Shown here one piece after another: positions 22,118 to 32,286 of a DNA stretch of 64,000 nucleotides (the stretch's first letter is position 1; each line of letters begins with the position of its first letter). The stretch covers positions 3,472,001 to 3,536,000 of the forward strand of contig NZ_CP009281.1 of the NCBI RefSeq assembly GCF_000758585.1. The letters run 5' to 3'. Below the pieces are notes generated by a model. It did no database searches. It was not told the DNA's origin and saw only the letters and a program-made list of their open reading frames with translations. This DNA comes from Paenibacillus sp. FSL R5-0345. Lineage in GTDB: Bacteria; Bacillota; Bacilli; Paenibacillales; Paenibacillaceae. The translations under genes were made by a program, and so were the position numbers.

Positions 22118-23059
22118 ATGGGGATTAAAAGACGAAAACCGACAGTGGTAATCTTGTTTACCGCTCTGATTGTTTTTACATTCCTCGTGTTGGGCTTAAC
22201 AAACAAAAAGGCGGAACTGCCTGAAAGTTGGATATTTACAGTGGATGGATACGCCGTAACTGAGGAAGAATTTCAATTTTATGTAACAGAGCAAAGAGCT
22301 ATAACGACAGACTATTTCTTCAAAACTTATGGAGCCCAAGTAGATGAGAGTTTCTGGACACGTCAATACGGCGAAAATCATGAAACCCCATCTGAATACG
22401 TCAAGAAATCTGCGATGACTGCATTGCTAAAGACCAAGCAGGAGCAATTTATTGCAGACGAGCGGGGGATCGCCCCTTACAAAAGCTTTGATGAGCTAAA
22501 AACCGACATGGAAGATGAAAATGTTAAGCGAGCTAAGATGGATGATTCAGGAGAGACTTACTATGGGTTGCCTCAGTTTGATTTATATCAATATATGCAA
22601 TATATAAGTGGCGCCCGTTGGCCGGATTTGGTAGAAACCCAGGTTAAAAAAACGAAAATGAGCGAAGCCGAGCTGCAAGTTGAGTATGCATCAAGAAGTG
22701 CGGATTATGTTCGTGTTGCTGATAAATTAACGGCCGCGTTAGCGATAGCGGGACAGGCTAAGGAAGAGAAAGTGCTAAATCGATTGGATATATCCAAAGA
22801 AGATACCGAATCTCTTAAGTTCTGGGAGTCATTAGCTGCTGCTGCTATAGGTGAGACAGTAATCGGTAAATATATGGACGAGGATGTCATTGCCTCATTA
22901 ATCACAAAACCGGAAATCACCAAGCTAAAACTGGAAGAAGTGAAAGATTCCATTATATACGGATTGGCGGAATCTGACTTACGAGCGTTAATTGCAAATA
23001 CGGATAAGTTGAAGATCGTGTATAACGGTAAACAATTCAGTGAATTAGAAGTGAACTAG
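22118..23059 (+). CDS. Membrane-anchored SurA/PrsA N-terminal-like protein
   Basis: 313 residues. One membrane segment at about 10-28 (VVILFTALIVFTFLVLGL), without a lipobox, so an anchored extracytoplasmic protein. Just after it comes the WIFTVDGYAVTEEEFQFYV pattern, which matches the start of SurA/PrsA-type chaperone domains ('vngk.it..Ef...'). The helical remainder fits that fold. No PPIase (rotamase) domain is visible. The start follows AAAAGGGGGGCGTC. It precedes the giant beta-helix protein by 110 bases; a role in folding or exporting that protein is a reasonable inference from proximity only. Confidence 0.6.
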   Translation: MGIKRRKPTVVILFTALIVFTFLVLGLTNKKAELPESWIFTVDGYAVTEEEFQFYVTEQRAITTDYFFKTYGAQVDESFWTRQYGENHETPSEYVKKSAMTALLKTKQEQFIADERGIAPYKSFDELKTDMEDENVKRAKMDDSGETYYGLPQFDLYQYMQYISGARWPDLVETQVKKTKMSEAELQVEYASRSADYVRVADKLTAALAIAGQAKEEKVLNRLDISKEDTESLKFWESLAAAAIGETVIGKYMDEDVIASLITKPEITKLKLEEVKDSIIYGLAESDLRALIANTDKLKIVYNGKQFSELEVN

Positions 23060-23169
23060 AATAGTTATGTTTTTAAGTTTATAAGAATCTATGTCTATTG
23101 AGACTTTCATAGATACAGATTTTTTATAAAAGTATAAATTTATTAATTTCAAAAGGAGGAAATTTTGGG

Positions 23170-26100
23170 ATGATACGATCGAAATGGATGCAAAAAGCTT
23201 TGTCGATAGTTACGGCAACGACGTTGGCATTCCCTGGTCTGTTCGGCTTGGCACCTTCATCTGAAGTGTCAGCTGCGGGAGGGGCCGAATCTTTTGACTC
23301 TGTTGTACTAGAATTGACACAAGCGGCAGGTCAGTCAGGCAGGGTGAATCTTACCTATAAAGGTTCGCCTTTAAGCAGTCTGGTTAAAGGAGCGGTTATT
23401 GACGAGGTGAGTTATGATTCCAGCAATGCGAATCTTTTAACAGTTAATAATCAGGGGAACATTACATTAGCTAGCGATTATACATTTGCGTCGTCTGGTG
23501 CTCCGGGCATACCGGTGACAATCACAGCCACAGCGAGTTATTACCATGATTCAGATGTGTTATTCATGGAGGACTTCGAGAACAACAATGGTCCGATGAC
23601 ATCAACTGGTAAATTAGGTACGTCATACACGCTGTCCGATGCACAGTCTCGATCTGGATTGAAAGCGATTACACCATCGAGTGATACGAATAATGAAAAT
23701 GTAGCCCAAGACGTGGCATTGCCAGCAGGCAGCAATTATAAGATGACGGCATGGTATTTCGACCCGTACCCTGATGAGGAGAAGACAGCGACGGATAGAA
23801 CTCAATTTGCTATTGTAGATGGCAAAAACGCTACCTTTGCTGGGATGATCTATCAAAGTTCAGAGGCTGATGTTATTCACAATCCGACGAGATATACATG
23901 GGCATATGCACCATCATCAGCGGGTACAGCAGGCAAGCGTTGGAAAGATAGCGGGGCTTCACGCTCCACAGGCTGGCATAAATTTGAATGGCTCATTACA
24001 CCGAATGGTGCGACGTTACAAATAGACGGAACATTAATATCCGATTCAGCGCAAAGTGATATTTACAAAGCTATGAAAAGCGGTACAACCATACAGCCTA
24101 AAATAGCTGGAGGGTGGAACAACCAGTCTGGGAACAAAACTTATATTAAAAATAAACATCTAATCGACGATTTTTATGTTGTTAAAGATGTGGCTACAAC
24201 AACAGGAACCAGAACATTAACATTGAATTTGGTACCTCCTGGTGGATTGCCAAATTTAGAAATAGTCACTCAGCCAACAGCGGCAAAAGTGAAACAAGGT
24301 GAGACAGCAACATTTAGCGTTGCGGCATCAGCCGCTGCTTCATCATATCAATGGTATGCATCTGACGACGAGTCTGGCTTGAACGGCACAAAAATCAGCG
24401 GAGCTGATAAGGCGTTATTAACGCTTTCCAATGTGGACTTAGCTTCACAACAAGGTAATTTCTATTATTGCGAAGTGTCTTCGGCAGACGGAATTGTGGT
24501 GAAATCCAATGCTGTACCTTTGTTGATAACCACCAATACACAGGTGAATGCGCCAATTAACCCGACGCTTGACTCAGACACGGGCATTTATAGTGGCGCT
24601 TCCAATTACGGTGATACCCTTGTAACACTGTTCAAAGACGGTGGACCTGTTGGTTATTATTTATCGAAAAATGGGGGACCCGACCAGCCTAACAATCATG
24701 AAAGGCATCATGTTTTGCCATATGCAAGGGCACTGGGTGTGGGCAACTACACTGTTACAGCCATCGTCATTAATAATGCGGGGGACATCAGCGAAGAAGT
24801 TGCAGCATCCGGTATATTAAAGATCGAGAAATTGCCTGTACCGGTAAATGTCAGATGGAACGGCACATACGCTGCATGGGACCGCGTCGCTAACGCTTCT
24901 GCCTATTCGGTTCAACTCTACAGTAATGGAGTGGCTAAAGGAAGTCCGATTGCAGCAACAAGCAATGATGCGGCTTTGTCCCCGACTTTAAATGATACAT
25001 TTAAAGTAAAAGCAAACGGCAACGCAACGTCACGATTCTTGGACTCTGATGAATCTGGTGAGAGTGCACAATATTCAGCCAACATTGCACTAATTCGCCA
25101 GAGCGATACTTTACGGGCAGGAGATAGAACACGGTTAATCGTTGACACTGCTGATGTGTTCGTTGCTGATAACATCAGCTTCAGCCCGGCGGATCAAGAC
25201 AAGGATAAGATTGAAGTTGATGATGCCGGATTCGTGACGGTTAAGAAAGGTTATGTTCCGACAGGGAACGAAGAGGTCACTGTTCAAGTGAGCGTTGATT
25301 ACTTCAATAAGGCTGACTCTATGTTTTACGATGGATTTGAAGGGGAGAAGAAATTTTCAAATGGTGCGAACGGATATGTTCACAGTGATGTGATGTCCCG
25401 TACCGGAGGTAAGGCCGCAACATCAAGCGGCGCCGGTCAGGTGGCTACTGTTCCAGGTACCTATAATTACGCCCCTGCAACCGGTAAAACAACAATCGTT
25501 ACTGCTTGGTACTATGATGATGGCAGAGCGGCTTCCAATGACCACGCTGTCTTTGGCTTAACCCCATCGTCCAATGAACATATCGCAATAAATTATGGTA
25601 ATGGAGATGGAGACTGGGCAGCAAATCTGACCAATTATGCAGTCAGACCCGGTTCATCTGGGAGATTCTATCCTGTAGATGTCAAGCGAAGTGAAGGCTG
25701 GCATAAATTTCAATGGTTCGTTACACCAACAGGAACAACTTACAAAATCGATGGACAAGACATTCAAAGGCAATCAACAGATGGCGGAAACTTTGATACC
25801 CTAGTTAAGAACAATATTTCCAAGATCGATGCATTGCAGCTTGCTACGAACTGGGGCAACAAGCCTGGAACGGTTAAGGATATACAGAATAGGCACTTTA
25901 TCGATGACGTATATGTTGTCGATAGTGGAATAACAGCCCAAACCGGAACAGCTTCTATTACGCTAAAGCTCTTGCCTAAAGAGTATAGTCACTTGGAAGA
26001 CAGCACATACGTTATTGGTCTGGATGACTATAAAATCACCGTAAATCCTGATTTAACGGATCTAGCTGGAGTAGAGATCGGCACTGTTACTCTGCAACGG

Positions 26101-29100
26101 GATGTAGACTATACAATTAGTGGTAATGTATTGAAGATTAACAAAGATTCATTTACAAGAAATAATATTGTGCCGGGGAAATATACCGTTAGACTTAATC
26201 TGAATCCTGCCGAGATCACATTTGAGTTGAACATTGTACCCCTTGAAGTCCGTGATTATTATTTCTCCAATAACGGTGACGATCATGCAGATGGACGTAC
26301 ACCAGACACGGCGTGGAAATCAATCTCCAAAATTAATGAATATGTATTTATGCCAGGTTCAACCATTTATCTGGATGCTAATAGCGTATGGAATGAACAA
26401 ATCAGACTGCGCGGTAATGGTGAAGAAGGAAATCCGATTACGCTTACAAAATATAATACAGCCGACCCTAACCAACGCCCGGTAATTAATGGTGGAGGAA
26501 CTGGGTCTAGCCCATCAGGCATTTCCTTAAACGGAACCATTGAGTTATATGACGTTAACTATTGGGTAGTCAGTGGAATTGAAGTAACGAACATCGGCAA
26601 TTCAGCAGGTGATGGACGTTCTGGTATCGCTGTAATGTCACGGATTTCCAAGCTGGGACAAGGTCAGTTTAATATTCAAGATTATGCTGATGCTCGTATG
26701 CAAGGAATCGTCATTCGTGATAACTATGTTCATGATGTTAATGGGCTGCACCAAGCAAATGGAGCAAATAAGGTATCCGGCGGCATCATTATTAATGGTT
26801 ATGTAGATATATTGGTTGAAGGTAACAAAACCCTTCGCTGTGATAACGAAGGTATTCGCAATAATGCCTACGGGCCAAGCAATCCAGGGACTAATAACAC
26901 AGGTATTACATGGAGTAACTCAAGCTATCCTTGGGCATCCAACGCTGTGTTTAGAAACAACTGGGTTTCTAGTTCGGTTGGTGATGGCATTGTAATGTCC
27001 GGCGGGAACAACTCCCTTGTGGAACGGAATGTGGTCACAGACAACGGTTACAGCTATTTAAGCGATAAGAGCGGCAACCTGGTTACGAACTGGGGACCAA
27101 ATAATACAACACCAACATATCTAGGTTCGCAAAACTATGCGGCTGCGTGGATTATGGCAAGTAAAGGCACCATCTTCCGCTATAATGAAGCTGTGGATAA
27201 CCCTTATCATGCAAGTAATGACGGTATGGCTTGGGACATTGACAACTATTGTCAGGACAATGTGTATGAATACAATTACAGCCGAAATAACTATGGTGGT
27301 TGGTACTTACAGATGAATGCTGCCAAGGGTAATATCGTTCGCTATAACATCAGTGTGAACGACGGTCGCAGCCCGGATTTTAACAAGAGCTTTAACAGTC
27401 TTATATTACTTGCGGGAGGTTCTTCAACGAGCGAGGAATTAAGCGGCTTATACTATAACAATGTCATCGTCACGCCATTGAAGAATAGCAGTTCGTTAGT
27501 CTTTGATCCGACGGCCTCCAACTTGCATATTTATTTCCAAAATAATATTTTTGCCTACACTGGGGCAAACAACCAGGTTGGGCTGAAAGGCGGGGGGACA
27601 TCAGCTCCATTTGCAGCCGGACGGTTTACGAACAACATTGTATATCCAGCTAATCTTTTTGGCAGCATGAACGCAGGTGGTAGCGGGTATCTAGGTGCAG
27701 GTGTAACAGCAACAGACAACCGCTATGTAACGGAAGAGGAACTAAATTCTATATTAAATGATTTTAAATCTGCGCCGGAGCATTGGATTACCAACAGCGG
27801 AACAGTGGACGCCAAGCTTGATTACAGTGCGATGAACGGGTTCCGTCTTGCTGACGGTAATAACCTGGCCTATGGTGCAGGTGCCGAGATTGTGAGCCCA
27901 TATGTGGATCGCGCGAACGCTCTGCCTCATATGACGGAGAGAACAGACTTCTTCGGCAATCCACTTAGCGGCAGAACGCCTTCCATCGGCGCTCACAACC
28001 CTTATACGGTAACTTTTGATTCCAATGGCGGCAGCGAAGTTGCGATGAAGATCGCTGATATGGGCGGGACAATTACCGAGCCAACAGCGCCGGCAAAAGA
28101 AAAAGCTGTTTTCGGCGGTTGGTATCAAGATACGGGATTAAACGATGCCTGGAATTTCGTTGCTGATCCTGTTACAAGCGATATTGAATTATATGCGAAA
28201 TGGATTGATGACGCAGGTACTGCGCCAACGATTACGACGAATTCACTTGCGGATGGTAAGGTAGGACAACCTTATTCGGCAGTTCTTACCACTGACAGCG
28301 ATAAGCCGATCAAATGGGCTGTTGTAGATGGTCAATTGCCATCAGGATTGAGCTTGGATGAAGATGCAGGTGTTATCTCGGGTATACCGGATCAATGGGG
28401 TCAATTTACATTCAAAGTTCAAGCTAATAATAACGCAGAAAGTGACTCGAAATCGTTCAATATAGTGATCACTAAAGATGTCTCAGCTGACACAGCTCCG
28501 GAGATTATCACTAAGACTTTGCCGAATGGCAAAGTTGGACAATCGTATACGGTAACATTAGCGGTATACGGCAGTGATCCGATGACTTGGAAGGTCCAGG
28601 AAGGAGATTTACCAGTAGATTTGAACCTAGATGAAGCAACAGGCGTTATCTCTGGTACGCCTCAAGAGGTAGGATCTTACGAATTCACTGTTACAGCAAC
28701 GAATGATTTTGGTATAGATAAGCGAGTATTGAGCATCGAGATTAAAGAGGATATGCCAGTTGAAACAGCTCCGGAGATTATCACTAAGAATCTGCCAAGC
28801 GGAAAAATTGGAGAAACTTATACGGTAACATTAGCGGTATACGGCGACGAACCGATTACCTGGACAGTGAGTGATAATTATTTACCTGCTGGTTTGAATT
28901 TAGAAGGAGCTACGGGAGTTATTTCAGGGGCGCCTACTGAACCGGGAACATACAAATTCACCGTTATGGCTTCCAATCATGCTGGCGTGGATACGATAGA
29001 GTTAACTATCGTAATTACTGCAAATAATAACGGCGGCGATAATGGCAATAACAATGGCGGAAGTTCCGGTGGCCAAAGCAGTACACCGGTAGCGGATCGT

Positions 29101-29946
29101 ATTGATGCTACAATTAAAGAGCAGCTAAAGAAGGGTAATCCTATTGAATTGACGATGTCAACCGGAATAGACGAGCTTGAGATTCAAAGCGATACGATCG
29201 GTGCGATTATTAAAGCCGACAAACCGCTAATCGTAACGAATGACACCGTATCGTTTGAAATGTCCCCTGAATTATTGAAGCAGTTGAATACAGGAAAGCG
29301 GATGAAGGTTGTCATTAATCCTGTAGATAAAGGAGACGCAGTTATAGGGCGGGGATATGAGTTGAAGATCTTCGCGGATGACCGGGAAGTTAAGGATTAT
29401 ACAGGACTTATACCAGTAACCTTTGATCTGACAAAAGAGAAGTTGTCGACTAACGATTTTAGCATGTTATGCGGTGTCTTGCTGAGATTGAACGGTAACA
29501 TGGAACGTTTAGGTGGCAACTATGACCATGAGACAGGTAAATTTACCTTCACGGCAAAAGGGCTAGGCTATATCTTTGTTACAACCAAGCCTGAACCTGT
29601 GAAATTAGAACTTACTCTAGGGAAGAAAGGGTATAAATTAAATGGAATCGAAATGAACATGGATGTTGCGTCGATGGTAGTTAAAGGCAGAACTTTAGTG
29701 CCACTGCGCTTCGTTGCTGAGAGCTTAGGCGCAAAGGTAGGCTGGGACAACATTACGAAAACCGTAATGATAACCTTGGAAGGTCAGACTTTGTCGATTG
29801 CGATCGGTAAACTTGTACAAGGAATGGATGTACCAGCCGAACTAGTAAACGGTCGTACTATGCTTCCATTACGCTTCATTGTTGAGTATTTTGGTGCAGA
29901 TATTTTCTTCGATAATACTACGAAATCCATTAGTATCAGGAAGTAG
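23170..29946 (+). CDS. Giant secreted beta-helix protein with Ig-like, InlB-type and copper-amine-oxidase-like domains
   Basis: 2258 residues with a Sec signal peptide (cut near VSA-AGG, about residue 35). Two copies of a jelly-roll-like module (about 40-350 and 640-935) share the WHKFEW(F/L)(I/V)TP-G pattern and H-(F/L)IDD-YVV. An Ig-like module lies near 355-460. From about 1030 a right-handed beta-helix begins (DYYFSNNGDDHADGRTPDTAWKSI...), typical of secreted polysaccharide lyases and hydrolases. An InlB/Listeria-Bacteroides repeat (1613-1680), three putative Ig (He_PIG) repeats (1684-1950), an N/G-rich linker and a C-terminal copper-amine-oxidase-like surface domain (2141-2258, GRTLVPLRFVAE and GRTMLPLRFI) follow. 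The start has AAAGGAGGAAATTTTGGG upstream. Probably cell-surface polysaccharide degradation; substrate unknown. Confidence 0.85.
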   Translation: MIRSKWMQKALSIVTATTLAFPGLFGLAPSSEVSAAGGAESFDSVVLELTQAAGQSGRVNLTYKGSPLSSLVKGAVIDEVSYDSSNANLLTVNNQGNITLASDYTFASSGAPGIPVTITATASYYHDSDVLFMEDFENNNGPMTSTGKLGTSYTLSDAQSRSGLKAITPSSDTNNENVAQDVALPAGSNYKMTAWYFDPYPDEEKTATDRTQFAIVDGKNATFAGMIYQSSEADVIHNPTRYTWAYAPSSAGTAGKRWKDSGASRSTGWHKFEWLITPNGATLQIDGTLISDSAQSDIYKAMKSGTTIQPKIAGGWNNQSGNKTYIKNKHLIDDFYVVKDVATTTGTRTLTLNLVPPGGLPNLEIVTQPTAAKVKQGETATFSVAASAAASSYQWYASDDESGLNGTKISGADKALLTLSNVDLASQQGNFYYCEVSSADGIVVKSNAVPLLITTNTQVNAPINPTLDSDTGIYSGASNYGDTLVTLFKDGGPVGYYLSKNGGPDQPNNHERHHVLPYARALGVGNYTVTAIVINNAGDISEEVAASGILKIEKLPVPVNVRWNGTYAAWDRVANASAYSVQLYSNGVAKGSPIAATSNDAALSPTLNDTFKVKANGNATSRFLDSDESGESAQYSANIALIRQSDTLRAGDRTRLIVDTADVFVADNISFSPADQDKDKIEVDDAGFVTVKKGYVPTGNEEVTVQVSVDYFNKADSMFYDGFEGEKKFSNGANGYVHSDVMSRTGGKAATSSGAGQVATVPGTYNYAPATGKTTIVTAWYYDDGRAASNDHAVFGLTPSSNEHIAINYGNGDGDWAANLTNYAVRPGSSGRFYPVDVKRSEGWHKFQWFVTPTGTTYKIDGQDIQRQSTDGGNFDTLVKNNISKIDALQLATNWGNKPGTVKDIQNRHFIDDVYVVDSGITAQTGTASITLKLLPKEYSHLEDSTYVIGLDDYKITVNPDLTDLAGVEIGTVTLQRDVDYTISGNVLKINKDSFTRNNIVPGKYTVRLNLNPAEITFELNIVPLEVRDYYFSNNGDDHADGRTPDTAWKSISKINEYVFMPGSTIYLDANSVWNEQIRLRGNGEEGNPITLTKYNTADPNQRPVINGGGTGSSPSGISLNGTIELYDVNYWVVSGIEVTNIGNSAGDGRSGIAVMSRISKLGQGQFNIQDYADARMQGIVIRDNYVHDVNGLHQANGANKVSGGIIINGYVDILVEGNKTLRCDNEGIRNNAYGPSNPGTNNTGITWSNSSYPWASNAVFRNNWVSSSVGDGIVMSGGNNSLVERNVVTDNGYSYLSDKSGNLVTNWGPNNTTPTYLGSQNYAAAWIMASKGTIFRYNEAVDNPYHASNDGMAWDIDNYCQDNVYEYNYSRNNYGGWYLQMNAAKGNIVRYNISVNDGRSPDFNKSFNSLILLAGGSSTSEELSGLYYNNVIVTPLKNSSSLVFDPTASNLHIYFQNNIFAYTGANNQVGLKGGGTSAPFAAGRFTNNIVYPANLFGSMNAGGSGYLGAGVTATDNRYVTEEELNSILNDFKSAPEHWITNSGTVDAKLDYSAMNGFRLADGNNLAYGAGAEIVSPYVDRANALPHMTERTDFFGNPLSGRTPSIGAHNPYTVTFDSNGGSEVAMKIADMGGTITEPTAPAKEKAVFGGWYQDTGLNDAWNFVADPVTSDIELYAKWIDDAGTAPTITTNSLADGKVGQPYSAVLTTDSDKPIKWAVVDGQLPSGLSLDEDAGVISGIPDQWGQFTFKVQANNNAESDSKSFNIVITKDVSADTAPEIITKTLPNGKVGQSYTVTLAVYGSDPMTWKVQEGDLPVDLNLDEATGVISGTPQEVGSYEFTVTATNDFGIDKRVLSIEIKEDMPVETAPEIITKNLPSGKIGETYTVTLAVYGDEPITWTVSDNYLPAGLNLEGATGVISGAPTEPGTYKFTVMASNHAGVDTIELTIVITANNNGGDNGNNNGGSSGGQSSTPVADRIDATIKEQLKKGNPIELTMSTGIDELEIQSDTIGAIIKADKPLIVTNDTVSFEMSPELLKQLNTGKRMKVVINPVDKGDAVIGRGYELKIFADDREVKDYTGLIPVTFDLTKEKLSTNDFSMLCGVLLRLNGNMERLGGNYDHETGKFTFTAKGLGYIFVTTKPEPVKLELTLGKKGYKLNGIEMNMDVASMVVKGRTLVPLRFVAESLGAKVGWDNITKTVMITLEGQTLSIAIGKLVQGMDVPAELVNGRTMLPLRFIVEYFGADIFFDNTTKSISIRK

Positions 29947-29969
29947 TATTCGCTAACATTAGGAGCTAC

Positions 29970-30020
29970 ACACGAAACCCTCTAACATGCACTGCAATGT
30001 TAGAGGGTTTCGTGTATTTT
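29970..30020 (+). terminator. Strong Rho-independent terminator
   Basis: Perfect 19-pair stem (29970-29988 with 29997-30015) around an 8-base loop, followed by ATTTTG. Ends the beta-helix gene transcript. Confidence 0.85.
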
Positions 30021-30480
30021 GTTTCAGAAAGATATGAGTTGTCTACTATGATTCCATTACTGCCTCACCAACAACGATTATATAAGGATATTACATTCGT
30101 TTAGAAATGGGCAGAAACTGTTATTGAATGATAATAAACATTTGGTCCTCATGAAGGGATGTTCATTAGCAGAAAAAACTTAGAGAATGCACTTTACGAC
30201 TACTGCAAATCTGCTATATCTATCAGTTGCATTAGCCAAGAAACGCCCGAGTATTTATGCATAAACGCTTTTTTTGTATCACAGATCGATCATTACTCAT
30301 AGTTGAACTCCAACTTCCGCCGGTTAAAAAGATGGGTCGTATACCTTACTAGCGACGACTTCAAATATGCCAAGAGCAAATGGCTTATTCTTGATCCTAA
30401 CAATCCATCACCAATACATAAGTACCTGTCCTGTGGAAATAGGAAGAAATTACTTGCCCTTCGAAGGATTATCTGTTATT
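30021..30480. other. Intergenic region without a recognisable gene
   Basis: Short frames only, such as 30303-30485 without a convincing ribosome site. Nothing recognised before the NAD-operon promoter. Confidence 0.4.
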
Positions 30481-30488
30481 TTTGATAG

Positions 30489-30526
30489 TAACAATATGTT
30501 ATTAACAAAATGATACTAAGTATAAT
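30489..30526 (+). promoter_or_regulatory. Promoter and candidate NrtR-type operators of the NAD operon
   Basis: TAACA-ATA-TGTTA (30489-30501) covers the expected -35 region. ATACT-A-AGTAT (30513-30523) overlaps a TATAAT -10 box (30521-30526). Two palindromes laid over a promoter fit repression, most simply by the NrtR-like regulator encoded in the operon. Confidence 0.5.
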
Positions 30527-30572
30527 TTGTGTTTTTGTTATTTGAATGTGTGAAAAAACGGAGGGATGCACG

Positions 30573-31253
30573 ATGAAAAAGGTGGCAGGTGGCTGGAATC
30601 TGTTCGAAATTTCGTGGTTGGTGCTGTTTACCTCAATTGCTGTCGGGTTTACGGTGATTACAAAGGACTCTTTATTCGGATTCACGGTTTTTATTACTGG
30701 AGTGTTATGTGTGGTACTTGCAGCAAAAGGTAACTTATTGAGCTATGTTTTCGGTATGTACAATACTGTCGGTTACGCATATTTGGCCTATATTAACGGT
30801 TTGTTTGGAGAGGTAATGCTGAATCTGCTATTCTTCGTTCCTATGAATGTCATTGGTTTCTACATGTGGAAAAATAACCGTCAAGAAGACGGTAAGCTGA
30901 CCATGCGACAGATGGATCTAAAAGGACTGCTCCTCGTTGGGATGGTCTGTGTGATTGGCTGTTTATTACTCGGATTTGGGCTTTCGTTCATTCCGGGACA
31001 GAACTCGCCTTACATTGACGCCACTACGACGGTGCTGTCTGTTATTGCGACCTTCTTAATGGTTCGAAGATTCAAGGAACAATGGCTGGTCTATATCGTG
31101 TTAAATCTCTTTACAGTGCTGTTGTGGACGATTCGTACGCTGGAGGGTAGCGGAGAAGGCTTACTGATGATTGTGATGTGGAGCTCGTATCTGGTCAATG
31201 CAGTTTACGGGTACTATATTTGGAATAAAGGGGCGAAGGAGGTGGCGGTATGA
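30573..31253 (+). CDS. pnuC: Nicotinamide riboside transporter PnuC
   Basis: 226 residues from the ATG at 30573, which has GGAGGG 7 bases upstream; an in-frame ATG at 30546 lacks one. It has about seven membrane segments, and the family motif runs WNLFEISWLVLF ... KGNLLSYVFGMYNTVGYAYLAYINGLFGEVMLN. PnuC-type carriers import nicotinamide riboside by facilitated diffusion, driven by phosphorylation inside. First gene of a four-gene operon; its stop overlaps the ATG of the NadR-like gene, whose kinase domain would trap the imported substrate. Confidence 0.92.
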   Translation: MKKVAGGWNLFEISWLVLFTSIAVGFTVITKDSLFGFTVFITGVLCVVLAAKGNLLSYVFGMYNTVGYAYLAYINGLFGEVMLNLLFFVPMNVIGFYMWKNNRQEDGKLTMRQMDLKGLLLVGMVCVIGCLLLGFGLSFIPGQNSPYIDATTTVLSVIATFLMVRRFKEQWLVYIVLNLFTVLLWTIRTLEGSGEGLLMIVMWSSYLVNAVYGYYIWNKGAKEVAV

Positions 31254-32260
31254 AAACGCTTGGACTAACACTTGGAAAGTTCGCCCCGCTGCATAAAGGT
31301 CATCAGTTCATGATCGAAACGGCGCTACAAGAGGTCGATGAATTAATCGTGGTCATTTACGAAACGACGGTCACACCGATCCCGCTTCATGTCCGGGCAA
31401 ACTGGATTCGCAGGCTTTATCCGAAAGTCCGGGTAATCGAAGCTTGGGATGGCCCGGACGGGTATTCGGATGTTAGGGAGCATGAGATCCGGGAAGAACA
31501 GTATATACTCGGTCGACTGAACGGAGAGCAAGTAACGCATTTTTACTCAAGTGAGTTTTATGGCGAACATATGAGTCTCGCTTTGGGTGCGGTAGACCGG
31601 CGGGTCGATGAAGCCCGCGAGCGGGTTCCGATCTCAGCGACGATGATCCGTTCCGATCCATATAAGTGCAGAGAGTTCGTAAGTGATATCGTGTACCGCG
31701 ATTTGATCACGAAAGTGGTATTCGTTGGAGCGATGTCGACGGGTAAGTCGACGATCACCGAAACACTGGCACGGAGTTATTGCACGACGTTTGCGAGTGA
31801 ATACGGGCGCGATTATTGGACAGAGCATCAGGTGGACCGCCGAATCGGCTTGGAAGCGTTCGATGAAATCGCGGTGGGACATATGGAGCGAGAAGAACAG
31901 GCAATTCTTGCGGCGAACCGGTTTCTGTTCGTCGATACTAATGCAATTACGACGTATATGTTCGCCCTAGATTACCATGGCCGGGCCCCCGAGCTGTTAA
32001 CCCGGATCGCTCTGGAGAACGCGCAACGTTATGATCTGTTCTTCCTATGCGATGACGATATTCCTTACGACGATACATGGGACCGCAGCGGCGATCAGAA
32101 GCGGCATATTTTTCATAAACAGATTATGGCGGATTTAAAGGAGCGGCGGATTCCCTATATTACGCTGCGTGGGAGTCTGGAGGAACGTATACGCAAGGTA
32201 AACGAGGTACTGGCGAAGTTTGAGCCTTATGGAAACTTTTTTGGAACGTTGAACGATTAA
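31250..32260 (+). CDS. nadR: NadR-like bifunctional NMN adenylyltransferase / ribosylnicotinamide kinase
   Basis: 336 residues. The N-terminal nucleotidyltransferase domain starts LTLGKFAPLHKGHQFMIETAL (an HxGH-type motif in the form HKGH) and carries ISATMIRSDP near residue 125, the ISSTxIR motif. The C-terminal kinase domain has the P-loop FVGAMSTGKSTITETLA near residue 163 and FASEYGRDYW shortly after. The N-terminal helix-turn-helix of enterobacterial NadR is absent, so it is an enzyme only. It converts nicotinamide riboside to NMN and then to NAD. Translationally coupled to pnuC by ATGA overlap. Confidence 0.92.
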   Translation: MKTLGLTLGKFAPLHKGHQFMIETALQEVDELIVVIYETTVTPIPLHVRANWIRRLYPKVRVIEAWDGPDGYSDVREHEIREEQYILGRLNGEQVTHFYSSEFYGEHMSLALGAVDRRVDEARERVPISATMIRSDPYKCREFVSDIVYRDLITKVVFVGAMSTGKSTITETLARSYCTTFASEYGRDYWTEHQVDRRIGLEAFDEIAVGHMEREEQAILAANRFLFVDTNAITTYMFALDYHGRAPELLTRIALENAQRYDLFFLCDDDIPYDDTWDRSGDQKRHIFHKQIMADLKERRIPYITLRGSLEERIRKVNEVLAKFEPYGNFFGTLND

Positions 32261-32286
32261 ATCAATAATAATGGAGGCGAACCCAC

